Assembly: GCA_020466095.1 (NCBI GenBank)
Contig: CM035806.1
Coordinates: 126,405,393 to 126,469,392 of the forward strand
Direction: 5' to 3'
Source: Chlorops oryzae
Lineage: Eukaryota > Arthropoda > Insecta > Diptera > Chloropidae
DNA: 64,000 nt
A model generated the notes under the pieces. It was given only the letters and a program-made list of their open reading frames with translations. It was not told the DNA's origin and did no database searches. This document shows positions 36,616 through 49,502 of the stretch, in pieces. Both the position numbers and the translations under genes were made by a program. Position 1 is the first letter of the stretch. Each line of letters opens with the position of its first letter.

Positions 36616-37457
36616 AAACAAGTAAGGGTGTTATAGTCAGGCGAGCCTGACAATAGAATACCCGAACAGACACACGTGTTCAAATATATTTTTAATATCA
36701 AGAGGGTTTAAGGCCATATGGGGGCCCAATACACCGACATTTGTATATTTCTTTATGAAAACTGCCCATTGCACGCACTTTTCAATTTTTTGGAATTCTA
36801 ATCCGAGGCTTAGATATACCCTCAAATCCATAAGTTTCATTGAAATTTGGAAAAAGTCCGATTTTGAGGCAGTTTTGAGATTTTGTGACAGACCCTAGTA
36901 TGGAGGTACCTTAATAATGGACGATCTAGAAAATTTTTTGGAGAATGTTCATGCTACAAAAGAAGCATAAGTGCAACTTTCGTTCAAGTCCATAGCGTTT
37001 CGGGAGTAGGAGACAATTTTCGAAAAACGCCCTTCTGCCACGCCCATTTTTCTGATTTTGTAAATCACATTAATTGGCCTAAAATATGTTCAAATGCCAA
37101 ATTCATCAAATATCTTGAAAAACTCGATTTTAGAGCAGTTTTTGTGATTTTCGTAACAGACCCTAGTACTGAGGTACCCTAAAAATGTCCGATCGGGTCC
37201 ATTCTCGAACTTGTTTTACTCATGTCCCCGTGAGCACGCATACCAAATTTTGTCGCGATAGCTCAACTCCTTCGATAAGATAACTGTATACAAACAGACG
37301 GACAGACGGACAGACGGACGGACATGTCTAAATCGAATCTCCTGGTGACGCTGATCATTTCTATATACATTTTGTATGGTCTATCTCGACTAGTTCTGGG
37401 TGTTACACACAACCACACAAACGCAATATACCCTCGACACAGAGTGTGTCGGGTATA
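36616..37457 (-). mobile_element. Family-A INE-1/Helentron-like element, full length
   Basis: Reverse orientation. It runs AAACAAGTAAGGGTGTTATA, the hairpin GTCAGGC/GA/GCCTGAC, GAATACCCGAACAGACACAC, GCCCACTTTTC and CCCTAGTA blocks, the GGACAGACGGACAGACGG core (37298-37322), TCTATCTCGACTAGTTCTGG, and the 5' stem-loop ending GTGTCGGGTATA. 842 bp. Confidence 0.9.
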
Positions 37458-39412
37458 AAAATCAAACACTTTTATGACCATAGTGGCAATTATTTCTGAA
37501 GGACGGAACCAAATCAAAATAAAAAAATTGGAATTGTATAAAATAATAATTTCAAATTTTCAAAAAGATCATTGAAAAAACGCATAAATTGGTAGAATTT
37601 GATTTGATTTGAAAGTTAGATATAATAAGAATTTTTTTAAAGCACGAAACCATTAATATTTTAAAAAATATCTAAGAAATATCTAGCATAACTTTAAAGC
37701 TGTGTTCCAATATAATCTAACTGATTCTTATTACCACGAAAAAGTCTGACAACTCGTACAGAAGAAAACCATTCATTTATTGATTCATTTATATGAAGAT
37801 GGAAGATTATTTATTCCGCTAATTTTGCTTTTCAATTGGATTTTTCGCTGTTTTGTTGAACATCCACAGTATGTGGAGTGCTACGACTTTGAGGGATTTT
37901 CCCACTTTAAGGGATTTTTATCAGATTTTTCTTGAAAATAAAAACGAACCAGTTGAAAGCATTTCTCAACAGAAAACAAAGAAAACACGATATTTTAAAT
38001 ATTTCCGAAGCGCAAAGTTGCCTTAAAGGCACAAGCAGCTCTCTACATGTGAGTGAGGCCAATAAAACAAGATAGATTTGTTCGATTAAGGACTTTTTGG
38101 CAGAGAAAATGTACTTTTTCTTCACGAAAAGTGACGGGAATATTTAAGATCAAACCTAATTAATGATTTTTCCCTCGATCTGGTCGAGTGTGAAAAAGCT
38201 TGTTTATCAAAAAAGTTCAACGAAAAAGGCGGAATAATCCATGGAACAACAGAAGGAAACTGAGAAGCTTAAGAGCGCTGATGCTCTCGTGAACTGCTCA
38301 AAGACATGTGCCCCCACCAAACCTTATCGTTATGTCCTTGTGCAACTCGCACAAGATGACATGCAAGCATCGCGATGCATCGTCTTCAATGTACCTCACG
38401 CACTCTCTTCATTCTCTTCAACATTCATTCAATTTTTTCCTTGCCTTTTTCAGTTTGGATTTTCCCATTCGTTTAGCTTCACTTTCAGTCACGTCTTGAG
38501 TGTGTCAGGGAATATTCTTGGCTTCAAGGAGTTGGTACTTTCATGTGACGGTGCCATGTTGCCGTCTTAAATATTGTCTTGGCTTCCTTAATTTCGTATC
38601 GATTTTAAATGGAGTCATGAGTTCGCGGTACTCTCATGTTGAGGTATTACAAGATTCTTCGCTTCACTTCACTACTGTATGAAGTCTTTACATTCTTCGT
38701 CACAGCCACCGTCACAGTCGCCATCGCTGTCACCGTCACAGATACGTTTTCGTTCGTTCTTGTTTACTCATTCCGCTTCACACTTCTTTGCCTGAATTTT
38801 TCGTCTGAAGTGGTTTCTGGTTTGCCTTGATTTGGTCAAAACAAAAAACTTCCCACTCTCTCGCTCGCTCTGTCTCTCTCTCTCTCTTCGCTCTCTCTCA
38901 ATCTTCCTATTTGGATCTCCTTTTCTGTCACACTCTTTCGAACGTTTTTTTTTTTCGTGCTGTTTTTTTTTAAATTTTTTATTATTTGCATGTCTGTTCC
39001 CAACGACTGGCATGGACGCCTTCTTCAGTTTCTGTCAGATCCATCAGCTTAAACTCCTTCAGCTGCAACGTCTGCCCAAAAAAAAAATATATATATATAA
39101 TAAATGAATAAAAAAATAAGTCATGACATGACAGTTTTTGGACCTTTGTAGTGCTTCCTTGGAGTCAAATGACCTGAAATTTGTTGCGTTTAAATGCAGC
39201 TGAAAGGAGTACACTGCATCTTGATTGTTTAGTGTCATCTTTGTTCTGTCTTCAGTGCTTCTTTCTGTTATAAGTTCTTAGTTGTCGATATTTGTTCTGT
39301 GGTTTTTCATTCGTTTTACATAAACATTCCACACTTGCGAGCTTTTGTTTTCTTCTATTGTTTTTTCGCTTCGCGAAATCTTCTGGGCTGTGCGATTTTT
39401 AGCGATAGTTTT
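37458..39412. other. Unrecognised sequence
   Basis: No gene recognised. Contains a CT patch (38862-38900) and CAGCCACCGTCACAGTCGCC (38703-38745). The 109-residue frame at 38241-38570 has no domain. Confidence 0.4.
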
Positions 39413-40620
39413 TATACCCAGCGTAAGCGGGGTATATTAGTTTTGTGCAAATCTTGTAACAGGGAGAATTAAGCTCCGGAGATATAGAAAAATGTATATA
39501 GAAATGATCAGGATCAAAAACTGAATCGATTTAGACATGTCCGTCTGTCCGTCTGTCCGTCTGTCCGTCTGTCCGTCTGTCCGTCCGTCCGTCTGTCCGT
39601 CTGTCCGTCCGTCCGTGGTCGGATCTCCTCCGAAACGGCTGGACCAATCAAGTCGAAATTTGGCACACAGGTATATCGGGATCCGAGTATGATCCTAAGT
39701 AAAAATGGGAGACATCCGCCCACTGCCACGCCCATAAATGAATATAATGTGTTTTCAGTAAAATGCTTGTAACTTGCGAACCACTCAACACATTCCATTG
39801 ATATTTGGTGTACTGGTTAACTATAAAAAGGGACATATCCTGGCAAAAAATGGACGCCGCCCACCTCGAGCCACGCCCACAAATAAGCCCAAAATTAAGG
39901 GCTTATCGTAACTTGTGAAGTAAAAGGTGTAGAAGCTTCAAATTCGCAACATAGGTTCACCAAGGCGAATGAAAGGTGTAGGAAAATTTTTTTTATGGCC
40001 CGCCCACTGCCACGCCCAAAAATGAAGATTTTTCGTAACTTCCGAAGAAAAAGGCGTAGAAGCTCCGAATTCGCAACATAGGTTCACCAAGGCGAATGAA
40101 AGGTGTAGGAAAAAATTTTTTGTGGCCCGCCCACTGCCACGCCCACAAATAAAGATTTTTCGTAACTTCCGAAGTAAAAGGCGTAGAAGCTTCAAATTCG
40201 CAACATAGGTTCACCAAGGCGAATGAAAGGTGTAGGAAAATTTTTTTTTATGGCCCGCCCACTGCCACGCCCAAAAATGAAGATTCTTCGTAACTTCCGA
40301 ACTAAAAGGCGTAGAAGCTTCGAATTCGCAACATAGGTTCACCAAGGCGAATGAAAGGTGTAGGAAAAAATTTTTTCTGGCCCGCCCACTTCCACGCCCA
40401 CAAATAAAGACTTTTCGTAACTTCCGAAGTAAAAGGCGTAGAAGCTTCAAATTCGCAACATAGGTTCACCAAGGCGAATGAAAGGTGTACGGAAATAATT
40501 TATGTTGCCCTCCCACTGCCACGCCCACAAATAGAGAAGCAAAACATAGTGCGCTCATAATGTCGGGACGCTGGGTATTTCAAAGTCGGGCTTGACCGAC
40601 TTTAGCTTTCTTACTTGTTT
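39413..40620 (+). mobile_element. Family-B INE-1/Helentron-like element, full length with tandem array
   Basis: The 5' stem-loop TATACCC/AGCGTAAGC/GGGGTATA is followed by GTAACAGGGAGAATTAAGC, GAAATGATCAGGATCAAAA, a GTCCGTCTGTCC core (39539-39615), GGTCGGATCTCCTCCGAAAC and the CGCCCACTGCCACGCCC block. Five 127-128-bp units follow (CAAGGCGAATGAAAGGTGTA at 39961, 40088, 40215, 40343 and 40470), then the 3' hairpin AAAGTCGG/GCTTGA/CCGACTTT and TTACTTGTTT. Non-coding: the frames on the reverse strand are incidental. Confidence 0.93.
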
Positions 40621-42498
40621 GATTTGAGTTTTCCACTTTTTATTTACATAAGTATATTATATTTTAGTTGTCTCCGTTAACGATAGTGGTGTGGGCCAAG
40701 TTTTTTTTCTCCCCGAAGTACTATTTTTTTGTACATCGAACATCGTAAAATAAGGATAAATAGTCTGTCGGAAAATTCAAAATCCAATAACCATCATTAT
40801 CATTATTAATTTTTCCCTAGAAATTTTTTCTTCGCGGAAAAAGAAAGTCTTCGAAACCACAATAAAGATATTAATGTGATGACCTCGGCTTAAAACTGTT
40901 CGAAATTCTTGCTCCCTTTTATATTCCTTTCGCAGTGTGGTTAAGAGGGCAGAACTTTTTTCAAATCCGCACGGAAAAATTCCACGAGAATATTTAGACT
41001 CGAAATTTCTTGGAATTGTTACGGTGCCTGGTATTGAAAAACTTTGAAATCCATTTTTCGGATTTTCGACCTCTGGTTTTATTGAATTCAGATAATCGGG
41101 GTTCTACTGAATACATACATACATATGTGTATTTATAATAGGTGGAATGCTTTAGGAACACATAAATGTTAACAAGAATGCACACGAAAATTATGAAGTT
41201 ACTGAAATAAAGAAAAAAATTATTTTAAAAAAAATTCTCATTTTTATGACGTAAGTCCTTACCAAAAACAACGACGATGACGACGACGACGACAACAACA
41301 ACAAAAACAACAACGGCCGTTCAAACCTTGCAGCTCATACGGATTCAAACATATTTTTTTTACCTCAAGAAACTCCACGAGCCGCTCAAGTATGGCCATA
41401 ACAAGCTCCAATAAGGAAAAGATGTACCAAAATTGATAAAGTTAAAGACTAACCAACAGCCAAATGTGCAGTGAATAACGAAAATAAAATAAACCGAAAT
41501 GAGACAGAAATCAAAGGAAAACACACATAAAAAGGCGGCAAAATGTTTAAAAGCAAAAAGACCGAGAAAAGAGAGAGAAAAAAATAAAATATCAAAAAAA
41601 AAATAATAATAATAATACTAATAAAATACGAGCCACTTTCAAGAAGGTCTTTTTTCTTTTTATTCCAAGTTGCATGTTCTGAGCGCATACGAAAAATCTG
41701 ATAGCAACAGACACACATACATATATACATATGTTTTTATATGTGCGTGTATCTTTATAGAGATATAGTGGCTTGTGTTTGTCTTCATGAATATGAGATA
41801 CTGTGTGCAGCAACACTCAAAGTCAAGCTGTCGAAGGAGCCTTCATGGAACCTGAATTGGTTCGTTCTGTCGTACATTCGGGGGGTATTCATTCGAGCTG
41901 CGCAAATTATTTCTTGAATTTCTCAGGGGCGCAAAATTTCAATATGTTCAAAATTATTGAAACATTAAAAACAAACTCCGATCCCAGAAGAAAAGCACCT
42001 GATATCTTAAAATTATCGATTCCCCAATTGCAAAAATGTCAAGATGTTTGGAGATGTATTAGCTTGGTACTTCCTGGATATACATATATGTATATGCTCC
42101 CGTTGGTGGGATTTCTCTTTGGTTTCTGCTCATATCTATCTGGCAACCTGACTTTCCTCCGCAGAGCACTCCACAGATAATTCGATAAAATTATACAATA
42201 GTCAATTATGTGAAAAAATCAGCTGTGTCAGTGCAACGCTCGATGTGCGATGTTAAACAGCTGTCCAAACTGTCCCAAACAAGATGCAATGCATTGTCTT
42301 GTGGAGATGAAGGAAAATATGATTTTAAAAAAAAATTATTTCAACCCGCATTTATAAAATATATTCGACCACAGGATACATCTTTGCAAGAGGAAATACA
42401 CAAAACATACACTTTACAACGCAAGAAAAATGGGGTAAAAATCCGAACTAAAGTGTAGGGGTTATTCTTCATGGTGAACGCACCACAAAAGCCGCGAG

Positions 42499-42531
<33 letters not shown>

Positions 42532-42962
42532 AAGAGCGGAATAAAAATGCAATCAAACGAAACAGGACTTTCTCTGTACCGAAAATAAGAAGGCCAAATT
42601 ATTGTGGCAACGACTTAAATTACTGTGAATGACTTTGTTGTGAATGGAAAAAGGGATCAATCAACGCCATAACCGACGAGCCCCGGAAAAAAAGGACTGA
42701 GTTCAATGAAACCAAACAATTAAAGTGCCTCAACGCAGTAGCAGCAGCAGCAGCACGCAACGCAATGTGCGTGTCAATGAAAGAAAGCTTTGTACAGTTC
42801 ATAAGGATATACAGTGTTCCCCCGATAAATGTAGGTACACCGGAAATAAGTATTTCCCGTTCAAAAGCATCAAAACTTATGCCAGCGTTATTGGCCAATG
42901 TACAGGTACTGAGCAAGCATATGAGTATTTCCTCGCTTATACGATTGGGTTTTGTATGATTT
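40621..42962. other. Unrecognised sequence; dispersed repeat at about 40799-41010
   Basis: 40799-41010 matches both halves of 15195-15640 (AAATTTTTTCTTCGCGGAAA and AAATCCGCACGGAAAAATTC). Also CGACGACGACGAC/CAACAACAAC (41270-41310), a GA microsatellite (42498-42538) and CAGTAGCAGCAGCAGCAG (42735-42755). Frames at 41803-42180 and 42210-42458 are consecutive but have no recognisable domain. Confidence 0.4.
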
Positions 42963-43204
42963 TCAGGCATGTGCTACTTAGAACCCGAAAGCTGACGGAA
43001 TCGCAATTAAAATTGATCAAAATTTCATATACTTAGTGCTTATTTAAAGTTATTTTTGGTTTTGGTTTTGGGTTGGAACTGCTATTGGTTCCTAATTGCA
43101 CAGAGCGCTATTTTATCCACTTGTCAATGAGATTGTATATCTATAACAAATTTCATTTGAAAAAATTCCGATTCCGTCAGTTTTCGGATTCTAGCACATG
43201 CCTG
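42963..43204. mobile_element. Inverted-repeat MITE, CAGGCATGTGCTA family
   Basis: The left end CAGGCATGTGCTACTTAGAA and the right end TTCTAGCACATGCCTG are inverted repeats, continuing through CTGACGGAATCG/CGATTCCGTCAG-type arms of about 45 bp. Flanking octamers do not match. 242 bp. Confidence 0.7.
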
Positions 43205-44374
43205 TCTGTTTTGATGATGCTCATAACCAGGCAATACTGTATTGTATAAGAGAATAGTGTGTGTTTATGGTAGAATCGATTCGGAACCGCGTGCATCTCT
43301 CTGAACAGCTGCCAGAGTAATTGCCCGATTCGGACTGGATGGATGCGCAAAATGCTTTATTGAATTGTAAAAGCAGGGGTAAAATAAACGAACGCACAAC
43401 TAAAACGTAAACAAATATACGAGCATACACATTACAAAAACAATAAGAAGGGAAAAAAATAAACAATAACAATCACCAAAACAAGAAAAAATGCATAAAA
43501 ATAAAAACTGAACAAAGTTAAGAGCTCAAGCGAACGAAGACGAGATGAGAAGGAAGTGTAGAGTCGACACGAGCGACGAGGAGAGGAGAGGGAAGGCAAG
43601 CAGAAGGATATGTGGCACATGGGCTGCACCACGAACCACAGAATCATCTGCCTTGAATGACACATTTGTTATGGACAAGGACAGACCATCATCACCATCA
43701 ACGCAGATGTTTTCAGACTGTCCGAGACTTTTAAGAAATTCACGATTTTCGAAATCAATTTTCGCATTATATTTTATTGATTTATCTGATTTTTTTTTTT
43801 TTCATTCTTACTTTAGGATTGCGAATCTTTTGACTTAATTAAATTTGATTGCTTCCGGCAAGATTAATAAATCTAACAAACTAGCATTGATGGATTTTGT
43901 TTTGGATAAAGATTTAAGCTTAGAGGAGAATTAACTATTTAATCACCCCGCGTATCAAACGCCAACAGGTTTTTCGTAGTTAAAAAAATAAATCATTTAT
44001 AAAATAGTTTCATTGTTTCACTAACGCATAAATCAGACGTTCACACAGGTTTTAGTTAAAGAAGCGTATTCCTATTAAGAGATATATCGGAAACTCCATT
44101 GCGTCACAACCGTCATACTTACTTTTTGGGTTTAAGCTCATAATTACAAAAAAAAAAAAAGAAAAACAACAAAGGATTTGATTTTCAAGGATGTAAAATT
44201 TTGGAAACGTTTAACAACATGGAAACCATTCTGTCATAATTTCTCTATATTCTATTTCTCCCATTACTTCATTTCTTCTCCCATTTCTTCTCTCTATTCG
44301 TCTCTCAATTAGTCTTTCTATTATTCTCTCTATTTTTCTCTCCATTCTCTCTCTCTCTCCCTCTCCCCTCTCTC

Positions 44375-44445
<71 letters not shown>

Positions 44446-46990
44446 AATTTTTCGATTTTTATTGTGTTTAAAAAGGGTCTGGCGAGATCGGATTATGTCG
44501 ACCATTACAATTACTTCACATCCTCTTCTATAGCAAATGATCGATGAAATGATTTAATGAAATTGTATACAAGAAAATGCAAATGATTTTCTTCAGTTGA
44601 ATTTCCCGTTTAATTGACCGATTGATCCTACCCAACAGGAGAATTAACAAATGAAATTGTCTAAAATTTTAAAACATTTTGCATACATTATTTTATCCCT
44701 GCTTACGCAATCGAATTACGCCAGCATCGACGCACTCCATTTCGACATGCTCTGACCGACCGAAGAGACTGAACGAATATTTCACAACAACACAGCCGCA
44801 GGCAGGCAAATGGCACCAAAAAAGAAGGCATTAATCATTAAAATTAATAAAGAAGTTGGTACTTCAATTAACCAAAAGAAAAAAAACACACACACACACA
44901 CAAAATAGCAAAGACAATAAAGAACACCACACAATCAAGTGAAAGATCAAGACCAAGCACAAGAACACTCAATGTTAAGTCTCCTCTTGGCACAAATCGT
45001 CGTCCATATTCTTCCGATCGTCGTTGGATTATTGAAAATGATTTTCATCTTAAAATTTGTTGAAGGCCTTATCTTGACACGAACAAAAACGAAGCGGCGG
45101 ATGTGTTGAAAAAGAGAACAGTACGAAAATAATTCGCTTTTTTCTTCGTATTTTAATAAAAGGAAGAAAAAAAAAAACGCCAATTCATAGAGCGAAAGAC
45201 AAAAACCGACAGACGGACAGACGGCTCGACTAAGAGGAAAACGGCGATCTGTCAGTCTTCTGATCCCTAAATGTGGTCTCTCTGTGCTTTCGACAAGAAA
45301 AATAAAAGCCGATCAGCAAAAAAAAAAAAAAAAAAAAAAACAACAAAATTAAAATAAAATAAAATAAAAAATAATTCGAATTTCGCACTCACGCAGGCAA
45401 TAAAACTTAAAATAAATTATAGAAAAAAAAGAAATAAAAAAAAAAAACACAAAAATTCATTTTTTCATTCTCGGTTCTTTATGGGTTAAAATTGAACGTG
45501 TGAAGAAGTAGGCAAGTCCGATTTTTTCTTTATTCTTTTTATTTCTATTTTTTGAGCACATGTGGTCGATCGCACCATCCTCGGTGTTTTCGATAATTCT
45601 CAGCTTTTTTTCTAAATTTTCAGCGCACGATCAAAAAGAATTAAATAAAGCTGCCATCTTAAAAATATCACTTCAGATCGGTATGAATCCTCTTGTTCCA
45701 CAACCGAAGCCAAAACTCTCAAATTTTGTTGTTAGTCTTTCAACTGCGATCTGCTACATACAAGTAAGCGACACACTCCTATTGAATCGAACACAACTGT
45801 AAGGCGTAAGATTCGATAAAAGAAAGAAGGCCAAGGATATCCTGCTGCAGTACGTACTATCACGCGCGTTGGCAATCCGCCCCCTTGGAAATTCCACACT
45901 ATACCACAAGTCCCCTTTTAATTGAATCAAAGATTTTTTTTTTTTTTTTGCTCTTATTCGATTAATTGAACGAATTCTTTTTAGCTAATCAGAAAATTAT
46001 CTTGGAATTTTTTTTTTTTTATAACTATTTCTTTCTATACCCTTACCTTTTTTCCCTTCGACGGCTGCCGAATTAGCGCGTAATCCAATTCGCGTGAAAA
46101 GTTCTAATATAGGCGAACGCACAATATGTATAGCACAATGTATGTAAGATGATCGCACATGCATGTACACACCACAGAAAACAAACAGGCAGATGCTCTC
46201 GCCGCTTGTGCTTGAGCGTTGAGTTTTTATCTCAAATGGAGAGATATTTTTTTTTTTTTTAACTTTATGGATATTCTGCGGAAGAGTGGTTGTCAACACG
46301 AACAAAGTACAGAAACGGAAAGCATCGATCACGATTTATGCAGTTCCGTTTCGTTCCGTGCAATTCGGTTCGGTTCGGTTCGGTTCCGATCCGTTTCGTT
46401 GCGTTCCGTTCTATGAGATAAAAGATACTTTGCAGTTCAATTGGAATTTCAACTTAGAACGTGAGGGTATTTCCATCCAATTGATGCTTTTCTGCATTCA
46501 GAGTTTAGGTGGTGTTTTTTTAAAAATTATTTTTCTTCCTTTCCTTATTTGCCTTTCGCCCTTTTGAGCGTTGTCGTTTGTCGACGTTGATCTCGATCTC
46601 GATCTCGCTCTCGCTGCCTTTTTCGTCTTGCTCTTCCTCTAGCTTTCTCGTTCTGTCACTTGTCTTTGTTTGTTTGTTTGTTTGTTTTTCTCTATTGCAC
46701 TACGTTCTCAATAGGATTTTTCAAAGTGCATCCAACTTCGGCAGAGGGTTCAGGTCTTGAAACTCAAACGCGGAAAGAGAAAACTATCGCCACGGGACCC
46801 GGCCTCGGCATTTGCGAATAACAAACGAAAAAGGAATGGAACAACAAAAACAAACCCAAAAACAAAAACAGAATTAAAAAAAAAACAAAAATCGAAGTCA
46901 AGTTGAGTTAACAAAATTTATTGGAATTCGGTTTTCTTGGCTTGCTGCTGCTGCTGGTTTCTTTGCTTTGCCTGTCGCTTGCTTCTTTAT

Positions 46991-47023
<33 letters not shown>

Positions 47024-47788
47024 TATTTTGTTCTTTCAGATAATTTTCGGCCTTGCTTGTATTTGTGAGTATCTGCATTCAGGAGCGTTTAAATATTCCA
47101 CTGCGCTGAACAAGCGAAGTTCTTCAATGCGCTTCAAACAGGATCAGAATACCAAAAGAAAAAAAAAAATACAATTTGAGCGCGTAAATAATGCCACACA
47201 AATGTGGTCCAAGTCTGGATTCCCAATCGAATTTGAATAGTGTCACTGCGACGAGAAAGCCGGACGACAGAACAAAAATATCGTATAAAATCGTATAGCA
47301 GAATTTTTCCCTCAAAATGAATTATCAGTGATACTTGTAGGTATATATTTTCTTCGAGTTAGCAGAATTAATTTTCGAAAAAAAATATATTTTTTTTTCG
47401 TTTTTCGTGCAAATTTTAAATATGAACGAACACAATTATTTTTTTAAATTTTTAAATTAATTTAAAAAAAAAATCAAATTTGAAAAACACGCGCGATGAA
47501 TTTCTCGCCGCCGTTTCGGTTCAAGAGTTTGCGTGTTACTGAAGTATCTGAAAGATACATTTGTGCTAGCGCTAAATGCCAGAGTTGCCGCGCTGTTGAA
47601 TACATTACAGTATGTGTGGCTGTTTTTTTCTTATAAGTACATATTATAAAATTTAGGAAAGTTGGTTTTATAATCAAAAGCATAAGATGTGTTTAACTGG
47701 TTCGAAAAAATCGTCAGAATCCATTTCATTCCCATATTTCATATTGAGTCATATTTAGAAAACGGTCAGATTTGCACCACTTCACCTA
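43205..47788. other. Long stretch without recognised gene
   Basis: AT-rich. (CT)n at about 44345-44443 within a wider CT-rich zone from 44228; (CA)n at 44887-44902; poly-A at 45319-45340; GATCTCGATCTCGATCTCGC near 46590; a CGGTTCGGTTCGGTTCGG pentamer run near 46357-46385; TGTTTGTTTGTTTGTTTG at 46668-46687. No gene recognised. Confidence 0.4.
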
Positions 47789-47796
47789 CTACACAC

Positions 47797-48485
47797 TAGT
47801 GATGTAACGAATATTCGCATTCGCATTCGCATTCGCGAATATTCGCATATTTTTTCACATTCGCATTCGCATTCGCATTCGCAAAATGTTGCGAATATTT
47901 TGCGAATATATAATTAGCAGAAAATTGACCAAAAATGTAAACTTTTATCGATTTTTTAAATTTAAATTTAAAAGCCAATATTTTAGCATTTACAGAATTT
48001 TTTATGTGCTACCGTTACACAGATATTACACTTAAAATCTGCTCTCTCACACACACTTGCATTTTCAATTTTGCCGATCCCTGAATTAAACGCATTTGGA
48101 ATGCCTTTAAGTTCCTTCACATAAATTTTCATACAAGAACGACCGTCTGAGGGCTGCTAAACGAAAAACGACAATAACATTGCGTATTGCGCAGGGGCGT
48201 TATGCTTGCACGAAATCGTCGGATTAGTTTTGTTGTTATCATGTGACTGTTTTTTTTTAACACTTTGAAATTTAACATCGAAATGTGTAATTTCTTTTAC
48301 TTATGAATGAATTATTTTTTTCCAAAGTTAGTGCGCTATATAAATAAATGAATTGATTTGGTGATGTGTGCTAAATTTGAGATATAGATTCAAAAACTGA
48401 ATATTCGCATTCGCATTCGCGAATATGAGTAGGCATTCGCATTCGCATTCGCGAATGCTAAAATTTGACATTCGTTACATCACTA
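47797..48485. mobile_element. hAT element with GCATTC subterminal repeats, exact 8-bp duplication
   Basis: The left end TAGTGATGTAACGAATATTC and the right end GTTACATCACTA are inverted repeats; CTACACAC is identical at 47789-47796 and 48486-48493. Both ends carry arrays of ATTCGCATTCGC hexamers (47812-47890 and 48401-48458), typical of transposase-binding subterminal repeats in hAT elements. 689 bp, non-coding. Confidence 0.92.
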
Positions 48486-48500
48486 CTACACACATATCGC

Positions 48501-49502
48501 CAGGCGCGGCGAAACACCAAAAATCGGAGTGGGTAGTAGTCATGGCACCATGCGACAGAGCAAAAACTTTTTTTTCCTTCATTTATTATAACAATACAAT
48601 TTGTTAAATACATTTAAAAAAATGTTCTCCTTAGTTAATAAAAAAGAAACAAATAGAAATCCTTACTGTGGTACAGTACAACTCATATAACTCAATTTCT
48701 AATAGAATATGAGTGAAAAATTCTCAAGTGGGCCACATTTTTTTCGATGGTCGGATTTTCGACTTTTTTAAATCAAAATAACTAGTAATAAATACAATTT
48801 GAGCAGTTTTGTGAAATTCGAATTTTATACCTATGACACTCTGTGTCGAGGATATAATGCATTTGTGTGGTTGTGTGTAACACCCAGAACCAGTCGAGAT
48901 AGACTATACCAAATATATATATTTACAAACATGTCCTAATATAATCTCCTGGAGCCGCTGATTATTTCCATACCAATTTCTAATGGGATATCTCGACTTT
49001 TATTCAAAAAATCCGTAATTTTCGAAATATGATTAATGATTATTCAAAAATTCCGAAATCTGGGGAATATGATTTTGGATTTTTTTTTTAAATCACAATT
49101 TTGCTTTTCATAAATATTTTTATATTTTCAATCCGAATTTTTTGAAATTCAGAAATTTTATGTTTCCATTTTGTGATTTATTTTTATTCAACAATCAAGA
49201 ATAAAATAATTAAAATTTTTGGCCAATCAGTAATTAGTCCCTATAATATTGCTGAAAATATTCTTACTGCCGATCCCTGCATATAACACACAATATAAAA
49301 AAATCGAAGCTTATATCGAAGCTCTTTGGTTGTTTGTTGTATGTTCGTTTACGTTTCGGCATTGTGGACGCTTGTACAGTAAAATGTAGCTCTTTATTTT
49401 TTTAAGAAGATTTTGAGTAAGTTTCGGAGTGGGTAATTACCTATACCCTAAAAATCGGACTGGGTAGTAGTCCCATACTACCCACACCTTTCGCCGGGCC
49501 TG
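48501..49502. mobile_element. hAT-like element, CAGGCCCGGC ends, exact 8-bp duplication
   Basis: The left end CAGGCGCGGCGAAA and the right end TTTCGCCGGGCCTG are inverted repeats; AAATCGGAGTGGGTAGTAGT matches an internal repeat AAATCGGACTGGGTAGTAGT near the right end. CATATCGC is identical at 48493-48500 and 49503-49510. 1002 bp. It carries an inverted family-A remnant (48826-48998). Confidence 0.9.
48826..48998. mobile_element. Head-to-head family-A remnant
   Basis: 48826-48921 reads forward (TATACCTATGACAC, GTGTCGAGGATATAATGC, CAGTCGAGATAGACTATACC). 48929-48998 reads the same 5' region in reverse (ACATGTCCTAATATAATCTC, CGCTGATTATTTCCATACC, ATATCTCGACT). Together they form an imperfect inverted repeat. 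Confidence 0.65.

Noticed and set aside
41803..42458. Two consecutive forward frames of 125 and 82 residues as a broken gene
   Set aside because: No family resemblance, no shared frame after one shift, and AT-rich codons with simple-repeat (ATACATATATGTATATG) content.
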